NCBI RefSeq assembly: GCF_033100095.1
Contig: NZ_CP136921.1
Location: 3,437,001-3,501,000 of the forward strand
Reading direction: 5' to 3'
DNA length: 64,000 nucleotides
Source: Diaphorobacter limosus
Lineage (GTDB): Bacteria; Pseudomonadota; Gammaproteobacteria; Burkholderiales; Burkholderiaceae_C
Part shown: positions 37,905 through 46,071 of the stretch, one piece after another
Layout: each line of letters begins with the position of its first letter
Position numbering within the stretch: position 1 is the stretch's first letter
The notes under the pieces: generated by a model
What the model saw: only the letters and a program-made list of their open reading frames with translations
Told to the model about the DNA's origin: nothing
Databases searched by the model: none
Program-made: the position numbers and the translations under genes

Positions 37905-39410
37905 CTACTTCATCGAGATGGTGGTATTCACGCCATCGCTGGCGCTGCCGTGATCCTCATACCAGCGGGCCGTCACGGTCTTGGTCTGGGTCCAGAACAG
38001 GACGGCCTGCTTGCCGTTGGGCCCCAGGTCGCCGAGCTTGGAGGCGCGTGAGCCGGTGAAGCTGAAGTAGGCCACCGGCACCGGGATCGGCACGTTGATG
38101 CCCACCTGGCCCACGTTGATGTCGTGCTGGTACTTGCGCGCCGCCCAGCCGCTGCTGGTGAAGATGGAGGTGCCGTTGCCGTTGGGGTTGCGGTTGATGA
38201 AGGCGATGGCGTCTTCCAGCGTATCCACGCAGACCACGTTGAGCACGGGGCCGAAGATCTCCTGGCTGTAGATGTCCATGGTCTCGGTCACGTCGGCAAA
38301 CACCGTGGGGCCGACGAAGTTGCCCTTCTCGTAGCCGGGCACGGTCAGACTGCGGCCGTCCAGCAGCAGCTTGGCACCCTGGGCGACGCCGGAGTCGATC
38401 AGGCCGAGCACGCGCTCCTTGGCGCGTGGGTTCACCAGGGGCCCCAGGTCGGCGCTGCGGTCGCTGCCGGGGCCGACCTTCAGGGCCTTGGACTTGGCCA
38501 CCAGATCGGGCAGCCAGTCGCGCGCGGCCCCGACGAAAACGGCCACCGAGTTGGCCATGCAGCGCTGGCCCGCGGCGCCAAAGGCCGAGCCCAGCAGGTT
38601 GTTCAGCGCATGCTCCTTGGGCGCATCGGGCATGACCACGCAATGGTTCTTGGCGCCCATCATGGACTGCACGCGCTTGCCGGCCTCGCTGGCGCGGCGG
38701 TAGATATGCGTGCCCACATGGGTGGAGCCGATGAAGGACAGGGCCTTGATGTCCGGGTGGTCGCACAGCATGTCGGCCACCTCGGGGCCGCCGTGGATCA
38801 CGTTGAGCACGCCGGGCGGCACGCCCGCCTCATGCGCCAGCTCCACCAGGCGCATGGTGGAGCTGGGATCCTGCTCGGAGGGCTTGAGGATGAAGGTGTT
38901 GCCGCAGGCAATCGCCATGGGGAACATGAAGCAGGGCAGCATGACGGGGAAGTTGAAGGCCGTGATGCCCGCGCCCACGCCCAGCGGCTGCAGCAGGTTG
39001 TACACGTCCACGCCGGTGGCGGCGTTCTCGGCTATCTCGCCCAGCTGCAGCGTGGTGATGGAGCAGGCATGCTCCACCACCTCCAGGCCGCGTGCCACCT
39101 CGCCCTCGGCGTCGGGCAGGGTCTTGCCATGCTCGCGCGTGATCAGCTGCGCCAGCTCGGCCGTGTTTTCGCGTATCAGGTGCTGCAGCTTGAGCATGAT
39201 GCGCATGCGCGTGCCCAGCGAGCTGCTGCGCCAGCTCTGGAAGGCCTGGTGCGCGTTGGCGACGGCCAGCTCCACTTCGTCGCGCGTGGCAAAGGGCACG
39301 CGCGCCACGACCTCCTGCGTCGCGGGGTTGGTCACGTCGCGCCACTGGTTGGTGCTGGACGGGTAATGCTTGCCACCAATGAAATGGTGGATGGTGGTGG
39401 GTGTGCTCAT
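37905..39410 (-). CDS. mmsA: CoA-acylating methylmalonate-semialdehyde dehydrogenase
   Basis: Aldehyde dehydrogenase of the MmsA/IolA group, which oxidises methylmalonate semialdehyde to propionyl-CoA (valine or inositol breakdown); 501 residues. Catalytic Cys is C284 in FGAAGQRCMANS, NAD-binding region FILKPSEQDPSSTMRL, and GPLVNPRAKERV is typical of this subgroup, as is SFTGSRASKLGDLGPNGKQA near the C-terminus. The general ALDH glutamate is replaced, as expected for the CoA-dependent class. 15 bp after the binding-protein gene, so one operon divergent from the LysR gene. Confidence 0.92.
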   Translation of the reverse strand: MSTPTTIHHFIGGKHYPSSTNQWRDVTNPATQEVVARVPFATRDEVELAVANAHQAFQSWRSSSLGTRMRIMLKLQHLIRENTAELAQLITREHGKTLPDAEGEVARGLEVVEHACSITTLQLGEIAENAATGVDVYNLLQPLGVGAGITAFNFPVMLPCFMFPMAIACGNTFILKPSEQDPSSTMRLVELAHEAGVPPGVLNVIHGGPEVADMLCDHPDIKALSFIGSTHVGTHIYRRASEAGKRVQSMMGAKNHCVVMPDAPKEHALNNLLGSAFGAAGQRCMANSVAVFVGAARDWLPDLVAKSKALKVGPGSDRSADLGPLVNPRAKERVLGLIDSGVAQGAKLLLDGRSLTVPGYEKGNFVGPTVFADVTETMDIYSQEIFGPVLNVVCVDTLEDAIAFINRNPNGNGTSIFTSSGWAARKYQHDINVGQVGINVPIPVPVAYFSFTGSRASKLGDLGPNGKQAVLFWTQTKTVTARWYEDHGSASDGVNTTISMK

Positions 39411-39425
39411 GACGCTCTCCTGGGG

Positions 39426-40640
39426 TTATTTCTTCACGAGGGGGCAGGTGGAGTCGGCCAGCGGCTTGAAGGCAGCCTTGGCGGGAATGGTGCTCACGGT
39501 CTTGTAGTAGTCCCAGGCGCCCTTGGACTCGGCCGGGGTCTTGACCTGGAACAGATACATGTCGTGGATCACGCGGCCGTCGGGGCGAATGCTGGCGTTG
39601 CGCATCACCGGGTCGTCGATGGGCAGCTCGCGCATCTTCTGCGCCACCACCTTCCAGTCGTCGGTCTTGGCGGCGGCCACGGACCTCAGGTAATGCAGCA
39701 CGCTGGAATACACCCCCGCCTGCACCATGGTCGGCTTGAAGCCCTTGTGCAGCTTCTCGAAGCGGGTGGAGAAGGCGCGCGTCTTGTCGTCCATGTCCCA
39801 GTAGAAGCCCTCGGAGAACATCAGCCCCTGGGCCTGGCGCAGGCCGAGCGAATGCACGTCGGTCAGGAACATGAGTAGCGCCGCCACCTTCTGGCCCTTG
39901 GCGCCGGTGACGCCGAACTCGCGCGCGGCCTTGATGGCGTTCACCGTGTCCTGCGCGCCGTTGGCCAGGCCGATCACCTGGGCCTTGGAGTTCTGCGCCT
40001 GCAGGATGAAGGACGAAAAATCGCTGGCGTTCAACGGGTGGCGCACGCTGCCCACCACCGTTCCGCCATTGGCCTTGACCATGTCCGACGCATCCTTTTC
40101 GAGCGAATGGCCGAAGGCGTAGTCCACGGTGATGAAGTACCAGCTCTTGTCGCCGGCCTTGGTCAGCGCCACGGCGGCGCCGGCGGCCGAGGAATAGGTG
40201 TCGAACATCCAGTGAAAGCCATTCTCGGCACAGTCGTCCTCGGTCAGGCGCGTGGTGGCCGGCCCGCTGTACATGGCGATGCCGCCCTTTTCCTTGATCA
40301 GCTTCTGCACCGCCAGGGCGCCGGCGGAGTTGGTCAGGTCTGCCAGCGCATCGACCTTGTCGCGATCCAGCCATTCGCGCGCCTTGGTGGCGGCGATGTC
40401 GGCCTTGTTCTGGTGGTCGGCGCTCACCACCTCGATCTTCATGCCCTTGCATTCGGCCTTCAGGCAGTCGTCGATGGCCATCCTGGCCGCCACCACCGAG
40501 CCCGCGCCCCCCATGCCCGAGTAGGGGCCGGCCATGTCGGTGAGGATGCCTATCTTCACCACATCGTCGGAAATCTGCGCCTGTGCACCGGCGCAGAATG
40601 CCAGCGCGGCGAGGGCAATGGAATGTCTTAGGGGTTGCAT
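39426..40640 (-). CDS. Branched-chain amino-acid-type ABC transporter, periplasmic binding protein
   Basis: LivK/leucine-binding-fold solute-binding protein, 404 residues. Signal peptide MQPLRHSIALAALAFCAGAQAQ, then VVKIGILTDMAGPYSGMGGAGSV, the start of the type 1 periplasmic fold, and LKGFKPTMVQAGVYSSVLHYL-like helices late in the protein. No permease or ATPase gene adjoins, so it is an orphan that must use a transporter encoded elsewhere. Ligand unknown; the mmsA partner suggests a compound degraded through methylmalonate semialdehyde, which is inference. Confidence 0.88.
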   Translation of the reverse strand: MQPLRHSIALAALAFCAGAQAQISDDVVKIGILTDMAGPYSGMGGAGSVVAARMAIDDCLKAECKGMKIEVVSADHQNKADIAATKAREWLDRDKVDALADLTNSAGALAVQKLIKEKGGIAMYSGPATTRLTEDDCAENGFHWMFDTYSSAAGAAVALTKAGDKSWYFITVDYAFGHSLEKDASDMVKANGGTVVGSVRHPLNASDFSSFILQAQNSKAQVIGLANGAQDTVNAIKAAREFGVTGAKGQKVAALLMFLTDVHSLGLRQAQGLMFSEGFYWDMDDKTRAFSTRFEKLHKGFKPTMVQAGVYSSVLHYLRSVAAAKTDDWKVVAQKMRELPIDDPVMRNASIRPDGRVIHDMYLFQVKTPAESKGAWDYYKTVSTIPAKAAFKPLADSTCPLVKK

Positions 40641-40711
40641 GCATGTCTCCTGGGTTGTCGATCGCGTGTCCGGGCCAAGGCCACGGCGCAGACCACTCTA
40701 AGCCAACAGTT

Positions 40712-40742
40712 ATGCAAAGGGATAGGGCATTTGGGCATATGC
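40712..40742. promoter_or_regulatory. Possible LysR-type operator in the divergent gap
   Basis: ATGC-N11-GCAT (40712-40730), a T-N11-A type palindrome, followed by a second GCATATGC palindrome at 40735-40742. It sits 37-67 bp upstream of the LysR gene and 70-100 bp from the binding-protein gene, the usual arrangement for a LysR regulator that controls its divergent neighbour. Confidence 0.5.
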
Positions 40743-40778
40743 TCAATGCAGATTTGCACCACTACAGTTCCCGCAAGC

Positions 40779-41708
40779 ATGGCCATGGATCGCATCAACT
40801 GGGACAACCTGCGCCTGTTCCTCGCCGTGGTGCGTGCCCAGTCGGCGCAGGAGGCTGCCCGGCGCCTGGAGCTGGACCATTCCACCATCACGCGCCGCCT
40901 GCACCGGCTGGAGAAGGAGCTGGGCGCACGGCTGTTCGAGCGCACGCCGGCTGGTCACCTGCTCACGCCCGTGGGCCAGCGCCTGCTGGAGCATGTGGAG
41001 CGCATGGAAAGCTCCATGGTGCTGGTGGGCGAGGACATAGGCGGCGACAGCCACATGCTCACCGGCCATGTGCGCCTGGGTGCGACCGAGGGTTTCGGCA
41101 GCTTCTTCCTGGCGCCGCAGCTGAGCCATTTCTGCGAGCGCCATCCGGGCATACAGGTGGAGCTGCTGATCGTGCCGCGCTTCATCAACCTCTCGCAGCG
41201 CGAGGCTGATCTGGCCGTGAACATCGAGCGTCCGCACCGCACGGGCGAGCTGTGCAGCAAGCTCACCGACTACCGCCTGCGGCTGTATGCCAGCCGGCGT
41301 TATGTAAGCGAGCATGGGCCCATCCGCCGACTGCAGGATCTGGCCGCGCACCGATTTTTCGGCTATGTGGAGGAGCTGGTCTTCAGCCAGGAGCTGCATT
41401 ACCTGAGCGACATCGTCCCCGATGTTTCCAGCTCCCTGCGCAGCACCAGCGTGGTGGCGCAGTACCACGCGGTGCGCGAGGGCCGCGGCCTGGCCGTGCT
41501 GCCCTGCTTCATGGCCGAGCCCTGCCAGGAGCTGATCGCCGTGCTGCCCGACGAGGTGGAGCTGCGGCGCACCTTCTGGCTTGCAGCGCCAGCGGACCGC
41601 CGCGAGCTGGCGCGGGTGCGCGTGCTGTGGGACTACCTGCGCGAGCTGGTGGAGTGCAACCAGTCCTTTCTGCTGGGCGACTCGCCCGCCTGGCGCAGGC
41701 TGGCGTAG
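40779..41708 (+). CDS. LysR-family transcriptional regulator
   Basis: 309 residues. N-terminal winged helix-turn-helix (DNLRLFLAVVRAQSAQEAARRL; HSTITRRLHRLEKELGARLF; TPVGQRLLEHV) and a C-terminal substrate-binding domain. The DNA-binding segment has HSTITRR where most LysR proteins have QPAVSxQ, a known sub-type. Two ATGs (40779 and 40785) are possible starts. Divergent from the binding-protein/mmsA operon, its likely target. Confidence 0.92.
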   Translation: MAMDRINWDNLRLFLAVVRAQSAQEAARRLELDHSTITRRLHRLEKELGARLFERTPAGHLLTPVGQRLLEHVERMESSMVLVGEDIGGDSHMLTGHVRLGATEGFGSFFLAPQLSHFCERHPGIQVELLIVPRFINLSQREADLAVNIERPHRTGELCSKLTDYRLRLYASRRYVSEHGPIRRLQDLAAHRFFGYVEELVFSQELHYLSDIVPDVSSSLRSTSVVAQYHAVREGRGLAVLPCFMAEPCQELIAVLPDEVELRRTFWLAAPADRRELARVRVLWDYLRELVECNQSFLLGDSPAWRRLA

Positions 41709-41851
41709 CTCCCGCCATGCCGCTACACCCATATGGCCGCAATCACGGCAATGGGGTGCCATCGTGGGACAATCGCCGGTTTGCCGCCATGGCCCGCCGT
41801 GGCGGTTGTTCCCACCCCCCCCCTCGCCAGTTCTTGAGAGAAACACTCGCC

Positions 41852-42646
41852 ATGAAGAAGATTGCCGCCATAGCCCTGCTGACCCTGGGCGCCGTGCTTG
41901 CCGGTTGTTCCAAGCAGGAACCCGCCGCTCCCGCCGCCGCACCGGCGCCCGTGGCCATCACCAAGATCGTCGTCGGCCTGGACGACAACTTCCCGCCCAT
42001 GGGTTTCCGTGACGAGAAGAACGAGCTGGTCGGCTTTGACATCGACATGGCCCGCGAGGCCGCCAAGCGCCTGGGCCTGGAGGTCGAATTCAAGCCCATC
42101 GACTGGAGCGCCAAGGAGGCCGAGCTGTCGGGCAAGCGCGTGGACGCGCTGTGGAACGGCCTGACCATCACCGAGGAGCGCAAGAAGAACATCGCCTTCA
42201 CCGCGCCCTACATGGAGAACCACCAGATCATCGTCGTGCCCGCCGGGTCAAGCATCAAGGCCAAGACCGACCTGGCCGGCAAGGTGGTGGGCGCGCAGGA
42301 CGGCAGCAGTGCCGTGGATGCGGTCAAGAAGGAAGAGGCGGTGTTCAAGTCGCTCAAGGAATTCAAGACCTTTGGCGACAACGTGACCGCGCTGATGGAT
42401 CTGTCCGCCGGCCGCCTGGAGGCCGTGGTGGTGGACGAGGTGGTGGGCCGCTACTACGTGGCCAAGAAGCCCGACCAGTATGTGGTGCTGGAAGAGAACT
42501 TCGGCACCGAGGACTACGGCGTGGGCGTTCGCAAGGACGATGCCGAATTGCTGGGCAAGCTGGACAAGGCCCTGGGCGAGATGAAGGCGGACGGCGCAGC
42601 GGCGAAAATCGCCGAGCAATGGTTCGGCAAAAACATCATCAAATAA
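41852..42646 (+). CDS. Polar amino-acid ABC transporter binding protein, lipoprotein
   Basis: SBP family 3 protein, 264 residues. Lipoprotein signal MKKIAAIALLTLGAVLAGC with lipobox LAGC (C19), an Ala/Pro linker, then VVGLDDNFPPMGFRDEKNEL, VGFDIDMAREAAKRLGLEVE and NGLTITEERKKNIAFTAPYM, the family signatures for amino-acid binding. Membrane-anchored by lipid, which is less common in Gram-negative members. A terminator-like hairpin lies between this gene and the permease gene. Confidence 0.93.
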   Translation: MKKIAAIALLTLGAVLAGCSKQEPAAPAAAPAPVAITKIVVGLDDNFPPMGFRDEKNELVGFDIDMAREAAKRLGLEVEFKPIDWSAKEAELSGKRVDALWNGLTITEERKKNIAFTAPYMENHQIIVVPAGSSIKAKTDLAGKVVGAQDGSSAVDAVKKEEAVFKSLKEFKTFGDNVTALMDLSAGRLEAVVVDEVVGRYYVAKKPDQYVVLEENFGTEDYGVGVRKDDAELLGKLDKALGEMKADGAAAKIAEQWFGKNIIK

Positions 42647-42674
42647 GTTCTCGCGCCACGCCCGTCGTGGCCCG

Positions 42675-42710
42675 CACCGGCAGTGCCTTGCCTGGGCCTG
42701 CCGGTGTTTT
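42675..42710 (+). terminator. Terminator-like hairpin between binding-protein and permease genes
   Basis: CACCGGCAG (42675-42683) and CTGCCGGTG (42698-42706) form a perfect 9-bp stem followed by TTTT. As the operon continues past it, it probably acts as a partial terminator or 3'-end protector that raises the amount of binding-protein mRNA. Confidence 0.75.
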
Positions 42711-42730
42711 GCGTTCATGAGGCCATACGC

Positions 42731-43384
42731 ATGGACTACGTTCTCTCCCTTCTCGGACCGCTGGCGCAGGGCGCCGTCGTCACGCTGAAGCTGTTTTTCA
42801 TCACGCTGGCGCTGGCCGTACCCTTGGGCCTGGCGCTGGCGCTGGCGCGCGTGTCGCGCTTCGCGCCGCTGTCGGGGGCGGTGAATGGCTATATCTGGCT
42901 GATGCGCGGCACGCCGCTGATGCTGCAGATGCTGTTCATCTACTTCGCGCTGCCCTTTGTGCCGGTGATCGGCATCCGCCTGCCGGACTTTCCGGCGGCG
43001 GTGGCGGCGTTTGCGCTGAACTACGCGGCCTACTTCGCCGAGATCTTCCGTGCCGGCATCCAGTCGGTGGACCGCGGCCAGTACGAGGCCGCCAAGGTGC
43101 TGGGCATGAGCTACGGCCAGACCATGCGCCGCATCGTGCTGCCGCAGATGGTGCGCTCCATCCTGCCGCCCATGAGCAACGAGACCATCACCCTGGTCAA
43201 GGACACCTCCCTCATCTATGTGCTGGCGCTCAACGACCTGCTGCGCGCCGCGCGCGGCATCGTGCAGCGCGACTTCACGACCACGCCGTTCATCGTCGCC
43301 GCCGCCTTCTACCTCGTCATGACCCTGGTGCTGACCTGGGGCTTCCAGCGCCTGGAACAACGCTATGCCAAATACGACCAGTGA
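42731..43384 (+). CDS. Polar amino-acid ABC transporter permease
   Basis: HisM/GlnP-type permease, 217 residues with about five membrane helices. Signatures GYIWLMRGTPLMLQMLFIYF, AFALNYAAYFAEIFRAGIQS and the EAA loop GQYEAAKVLGMSYGQTMRRI, then LVKDTSLIYVLALNDLL. ATG 42731 matches the family start; the ATPase gene start lies within its last 20 bp. Confidence 0.94.
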   Translation: MDYVLSLLGPLAQGAVVTLKLFFITLALAVPLGLALALARVSRFAPLSGAVNGYIWLMRGTPLMLQMLFIYFALPFVPVIGIRLPDFPAAVAAFALNYAAYFAEIFRAGIQSVDRGQYEAAKVLGMSYGQTMRRIVLPQMVRSILPPMSNETITLVKDTSLIYVLALNDLLRAARGIVQRDFTTTPFIVAAAFYLVMTLVLTWGFQRLEQRYAKYDQ

Positions 43385-44144
43385 TGTGCCCATGATCGAG
43401 GCGCGCGACGTGAAGAAGCGCTTCGGCCACAACGAGGTGCTGCGTGGCGTGTCGCTGTCGGTGGCGCGCGGCGAGGTGGTGGCCATCATCGGGCCGTCGG
43501 GCTCGGGCAAGAGCACCTTTCTGCGCTGCCTGAACCACCTGGAGACGATAGACAGCGGCCAGGTCGCCATCGAGGGTGAACTGCTGGCCAGCACCGACGC
43601 CGCGGGCCATTGCCGTTACCCGCAGGACGCCGAGGTGCGCCGCATCTGCGCCAAGACCGGCATGGTGTTCCAGCATTTCAACCTGTTCCCGCACCTGACC
43701 GTGCTGCAGAACCTGATAGCGGCGCCCATGGTGGTGCAGGGCGTGGCGCGTGATGCCGCGATTGCGCGTGCCGAGGCGCTGCTGGCCAAGGTGGGCCTGG
43801 CGCAAAAGCGCGACAACTACCCCGCGCGCCTGTCCGGCGGACAAAAGCAGCGCGTGGCCATTGCCCGCGCCCTGTGCATGCAGCCCGACATCATGCTGTT
43901 CGACGAGCCCACCAGCGCCCTCGACCCCGAGCTGACCGGCGAGGTGCTGCGCACCATGCGCGAGCTGGCCGAGGAGCGCATGACCATGCTGGTGGTCACG
44001 CACGAGATGGGTTTTGCCCGCGAGGTGGCGCAGCGCGTGGCCTTCATGGACCAGGGGGAGCTGATCACGGCGCGCCCGGCGGCGGAGTTCTTTGCCGATC
44101 CGGGCCATGAGCGCGCGCGCGCCTTTCTGCAGCACATGTTGTGA
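43365..44144 (+). CDS. Polar amino-acid ABC transporter ATP-binding protein
   Basis: GlnQ/HisP-type ATPase, 259 residues. Walker A GPSGSGKST, Q-loop FQHFNLFPHL, signature LSGGQKQRVAI, Walker B IMLFDEPTSALDPE, H-loop VVTHEMGFA. ATG 43365 overlaps the permease end by 20 bp; ATG 43392 (residue 10, MIEARDVKKRF) is an alternative closer to the family start. Confidence 0.95.
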   Translation: MPNTTSDVPMIEARDVKKRFGHNEVLRGVSLSVARGEVVAIIGPSGSGKSTFLRCLNHLETIDSGQVAIEGELLASTDAAGHCRYPQDAEVRRICAKTGMVFQHFNLFPHLTVLQNLIAAPMVVQGVARDAAIARAEALLAKVGLAQKRDNYPARLSGGQKQRVAIARALCMQPDIMLFDEPTSALDPELTGEVLRTMRELAEERMTMLVVTHEMGFAREVAQRVAFMDQGELITARPAAEFFADPGHERARAFLQHML

Positions 44145-44151
44145 TGGGTTG

Positions 44152-44175
44152 GACGCCGGCGAGACGCCGGCGCTC
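44152..44175. repeat. Repeat family B palindrome after the amino-acid transporter
   Basis: GACGCCGGCGAGACGCCGGC, then GCTCC; same unit as at 8694 and 21697. It lies 8 bp past the ATPase stop and just before a family A copy. Confidence 0.85.
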
Positions 44176-44190
44176 CCGGTGAATCAGGTG

Positions 44191-44243
44191 TTTTTTGGCT
44201 GTAGCGCTTGTTGGTATTGCGCAGACAGCTACTATTTTTATAG
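44191..44243 (-). repeat. Repeat family A copy overlapping the speE 3' end
   Basis: Minus strand AAATAGTAGCTGTCTGCGCA, then ATACCAACAAGCGCTACAGC, then CAAAAAA. The speE stop codon TAA (44238-44240, minus strand) lies at the AT-rich edge of the copy. Confidence 0.83.
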
Positions 44244-45191
44244 CTGTATTGTCACCTGCACCGGCGGCAGCTCCGCCGGGTCGCGCACATCGGCCAGCTG
44301 ATCGCCGCTGCGCAGCGGCTCGGCCGCCTGGGCGAAGAGGGCGCGCACGAAGTTCGGCTGGGCCAGCAGCGCGTGGTGCGTGGCGCCGTTGTACAGCTGC
44401 AGGTCGGTGATGCCGCGCGCGGCAATGCGCGCGTCCACCTCGGCGGGCGTGAGCAGCGCCGGGTCGGTGCTGTCCGACGCCATGGCCATGGCCCACAGCG
44501 TGCCGTACAGCGGCACGTATTGCAGATAGGGACGAAACACGGGGAACACCGCGCGCACCGACGCGCCTATGCGGCGCATGCTCTCCTGCAGGTGGATCGG
44601 CGAGCCCAGGTGCAGCGACAGCACGCCGCCGGGGTTCAGGATGCGCCGGCAGGCGGCATAGAACTCCACCGTGTACAGCTCCACCGCCGGGCCGAACGGG
44701 TCTGTCAGATCCAGCACGATCTGGTCAAAACGCTCTGGCGTGGAGGCGATGAACTCGCGTGCATCGCCCAGGCGCAGCGCAAAGCGCGGGTCGTCGAAGG
44801 CGCCCTTGTGGATGCTGGCGAGCCATTCGCGCGCCATGGCCACCACTTCGCCATCGAGCTCGGCCATCACCACCTGCTCGATGCCCGGCAGCTTGAGCAG
44901 CTCCTCGGCCGCGCCGCCGTCGCCGCCGCCCACCACCAGCGCGCGGCGCACGCCCGGGTGGGCAATGGCCGGCAGGTGCACCATGGGCTCGTGGTAGAAA
45001 AACTCGTCGCGCTCGCTGGTCATGAAGGCGCTGTCTATGCGCATCACACGGCCGAACTGCGGGTTCTCGAACACCTCGATGTGCTGCCAGGGCGACTGGC
45101 GCTCGGCCAGCTGGCGCACATCGCTGAGGTAGATGCCGAAGTCGGCGTTCAGGCGCTCGGCGACAAGACGTTGGATGGCCGTGGTGCTCAT
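44238..45191 (-). CDS. speE: Spermidine synthase-family aminopropyltransferase
   Basis: Transfers aminopropyl from decarboxylated SAM to putrescine; 317 residues. Motifs HIEVFENPQFGRVMRID, DEFFYHEPMVHLP, the SAM-binding VVGGGDGGAAEELLKL, VVMAELDGEVV and LDLTDPFGPAVELYT. The catalytic Asp normally in the DxxDP region is present as DLTDP. ATG 45191 gives MSTTAIQRLVAE; 13 more codons are open upstream. Paired with speD, 85 bp upstream on the same strand. Confidence 0.93.
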   Translation of the reverse strand: MSTTAIQRLVAERLNADFGIYLSDVRQLAERQSPWQHIEVFENPQFGRVMRIDSAFMTSERDEFFYHEPMVHLPAIAHPGVRRALVVGGGDGGAAEELLKLPGIEQVVMAELDGEVVAMAREWLASIHKGAFDDPRFALRLGDAREFIASTPERFDQIVLDLTDPFGPAVELYTVEFYAACRRILNPGGVLSLHLGSPIHLQESMRRIGASVRAVFPVFRPYLQYVPLYGTLWAMAMASDSTDPALLTPAEVDARIAARGITDLQLYNGATHHALLAQPNFVRALFAQAAEPLRSGDQLADVRDPAELPPVQVTIQL

Positions 45192-45276
45192 GGCGGGACT
45201 CCCTGCAGGTGCGGCGCACGCATTGGACAAAGCTCCCCATGCCCGGCGGCAGGGGAGGCGGCAGCGAATGGGGGGA

Positions 45277-45687
45277 TCAGGCGCGGTCGACGCGGTGCAG
45301 GTGCGGGTCGTTCGGGTTGAACGCGGCCAGCAGGTCGTCGAACAGCTTTTGCGCCTTGGGGCGGTTGTTTTCGGTGTAGTTGCAGACGTAGACGTCGAGC
45401 GTGACGTAGCCTGCCTCGGGCCAGGTGTGGATGGACAGGTGCGACTCGGCCAGCACCACCACGCCGGTCACGCCGCCGCCTTCGCCAAAACTGTGGAACA
45501 GCGAGCCCACTGTGGTCAGGCCGGCTGCGGCCACGCGTTCCCTGCAGAAATTCTCCAGATACGGGGCGTCCAGCATCAGGCGGCTGTCGCACAGGCAGCC
45601 ATAGAGGTCGCCTATCAGGTGCAGGCCGGTGGCGCTGCGGGCCACGGCGGGGGGCTGGATGGGGACGACGGCTTGGTAGTTCTTCAT
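45277..45687 (-). CDS. speD: S-adenosylmethionine decarboxylase proenzyme
   Basis: Makes decarboxylated SAM for SpeE; short prokaryotic class 1B enzyme, 136 residues. The self-cleavage site is E81-S82 in LAESHLSIHTWPEAGY; serine becomes the pyruvoyl group. GDLYGC near residue 27 and the C-terminal CNYTENNRPKAQKL are typical. ATG 45687 is preferred; an in-frame ATG at 45717 (MSQQKKGLSAM) would add 10 residues. A hairpin with a U-tract lies 33 nt upstream of ATG 45687. Confidence 0.93.
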   Translation of the reverse strand: MKNYQAVVPIQPPAVARSATGLHLIGDLYGCLCDSRLMLDAPYLENFCRERVAAAGLTTVGSLFHSFGEGGGVTGVVVLAESHLSIHTWPEAGYVTLDVYVCNYTENNRPKAQKLFDDLLAAFNPNDPHLHRVDRA

Positions 45688-45950
45688 TGCACTCAGGCCC
45701 TTCTTTTGTTGGGACATGACAAAAAACGGCATGCGCGCCCGACAGGGCTCCTCTGCGCATGCCACCCGGTGCGCTGCCGGCATGGGTGCTGAATGCCAGG
45801 CGAGGGGCAGGGCGACCGTTGGCCAGCTGTTTGCCGGGCCATGGTCATGCCTTCGCCTGTGCCGGATGCGCCACGACATCCCTGCACCACCGACAGCAAT
45901 CCGCCCTGAAAACCCAGGGCGGGCATTTCAATCGAACCCAAGAGTATATG
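45688..45950 (-). promoter_or_regulatory. Long leader region of speD-speE
   Basis: About 260 bp on the minus strand with no supported gene. A possible TATACT -10 box lies at 45945-45950, an early perfect 8-bp hairpin (CCGCCCTG and CAGGGCGG, 45901-45922) follows, and the leader ends in a terminator-type hairpin at 45721-45763. A frame of about 80 codons crosses the whole leader and stops 6 nt before the speD ATG, but its composition gives no sign of a real protein. Confidence 0.5.
45721..45763 (-). terminator. Attenuator-like intrinsic terminator in the speD leader
   Basis: GGCATGCGC (minus strand, from 45763) pairs with GCGCATGCC, nine perfect pairs. A nested GCCC-TGTC-GGGC stem fills the loop, and TTTTTT follows directly (45726-45721). 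As no other gene precedes it on this strand, it most likely controls read-through into speD. Confidence 0.7.
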
Positions 45951-46001
45951 CGTTGTTGCTGAAATGCATAAGATGTGCCATGGCGCCAGCGGGTTTGCAC
46001 C

Positions 46002-46007
46002 TATAAT
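46002..46007 (+). promoter_or_regulatory. Likely -10 box of the mla operon promoter
   Basis: Perfect TATAAT in the context GCACCTATAATGCAAGGC, 65 bp upstream of the mlaF start; no good -35 is seen at 16-18 bp. It is the only strong -10 candidate in the gap between speD and mlaF. Confidence 0.5.
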
Positions 46008-46071
46008 GCAAGGCTTTGCCATTTTCTTGCGCGGCAGGCCTAGCCGGCTGTCCGCCACCTTGCCCACAACC

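Noticed and set aside
45901..45922. Perfect 8-bp hairpin CCGCCCTG / CAGGGCGG as a terminator
   Set aside because: No U-run follows on either strand; kept only as a structural element of the speD leader.
45693..45938. An open frame of about 80 codons across the speD leader, ending 6 nt before speD
   Set aside because: It passes through both hairpins and the U-tract, has no ribosome site and no recognisable composition; open by chance in GC-rich DNA.
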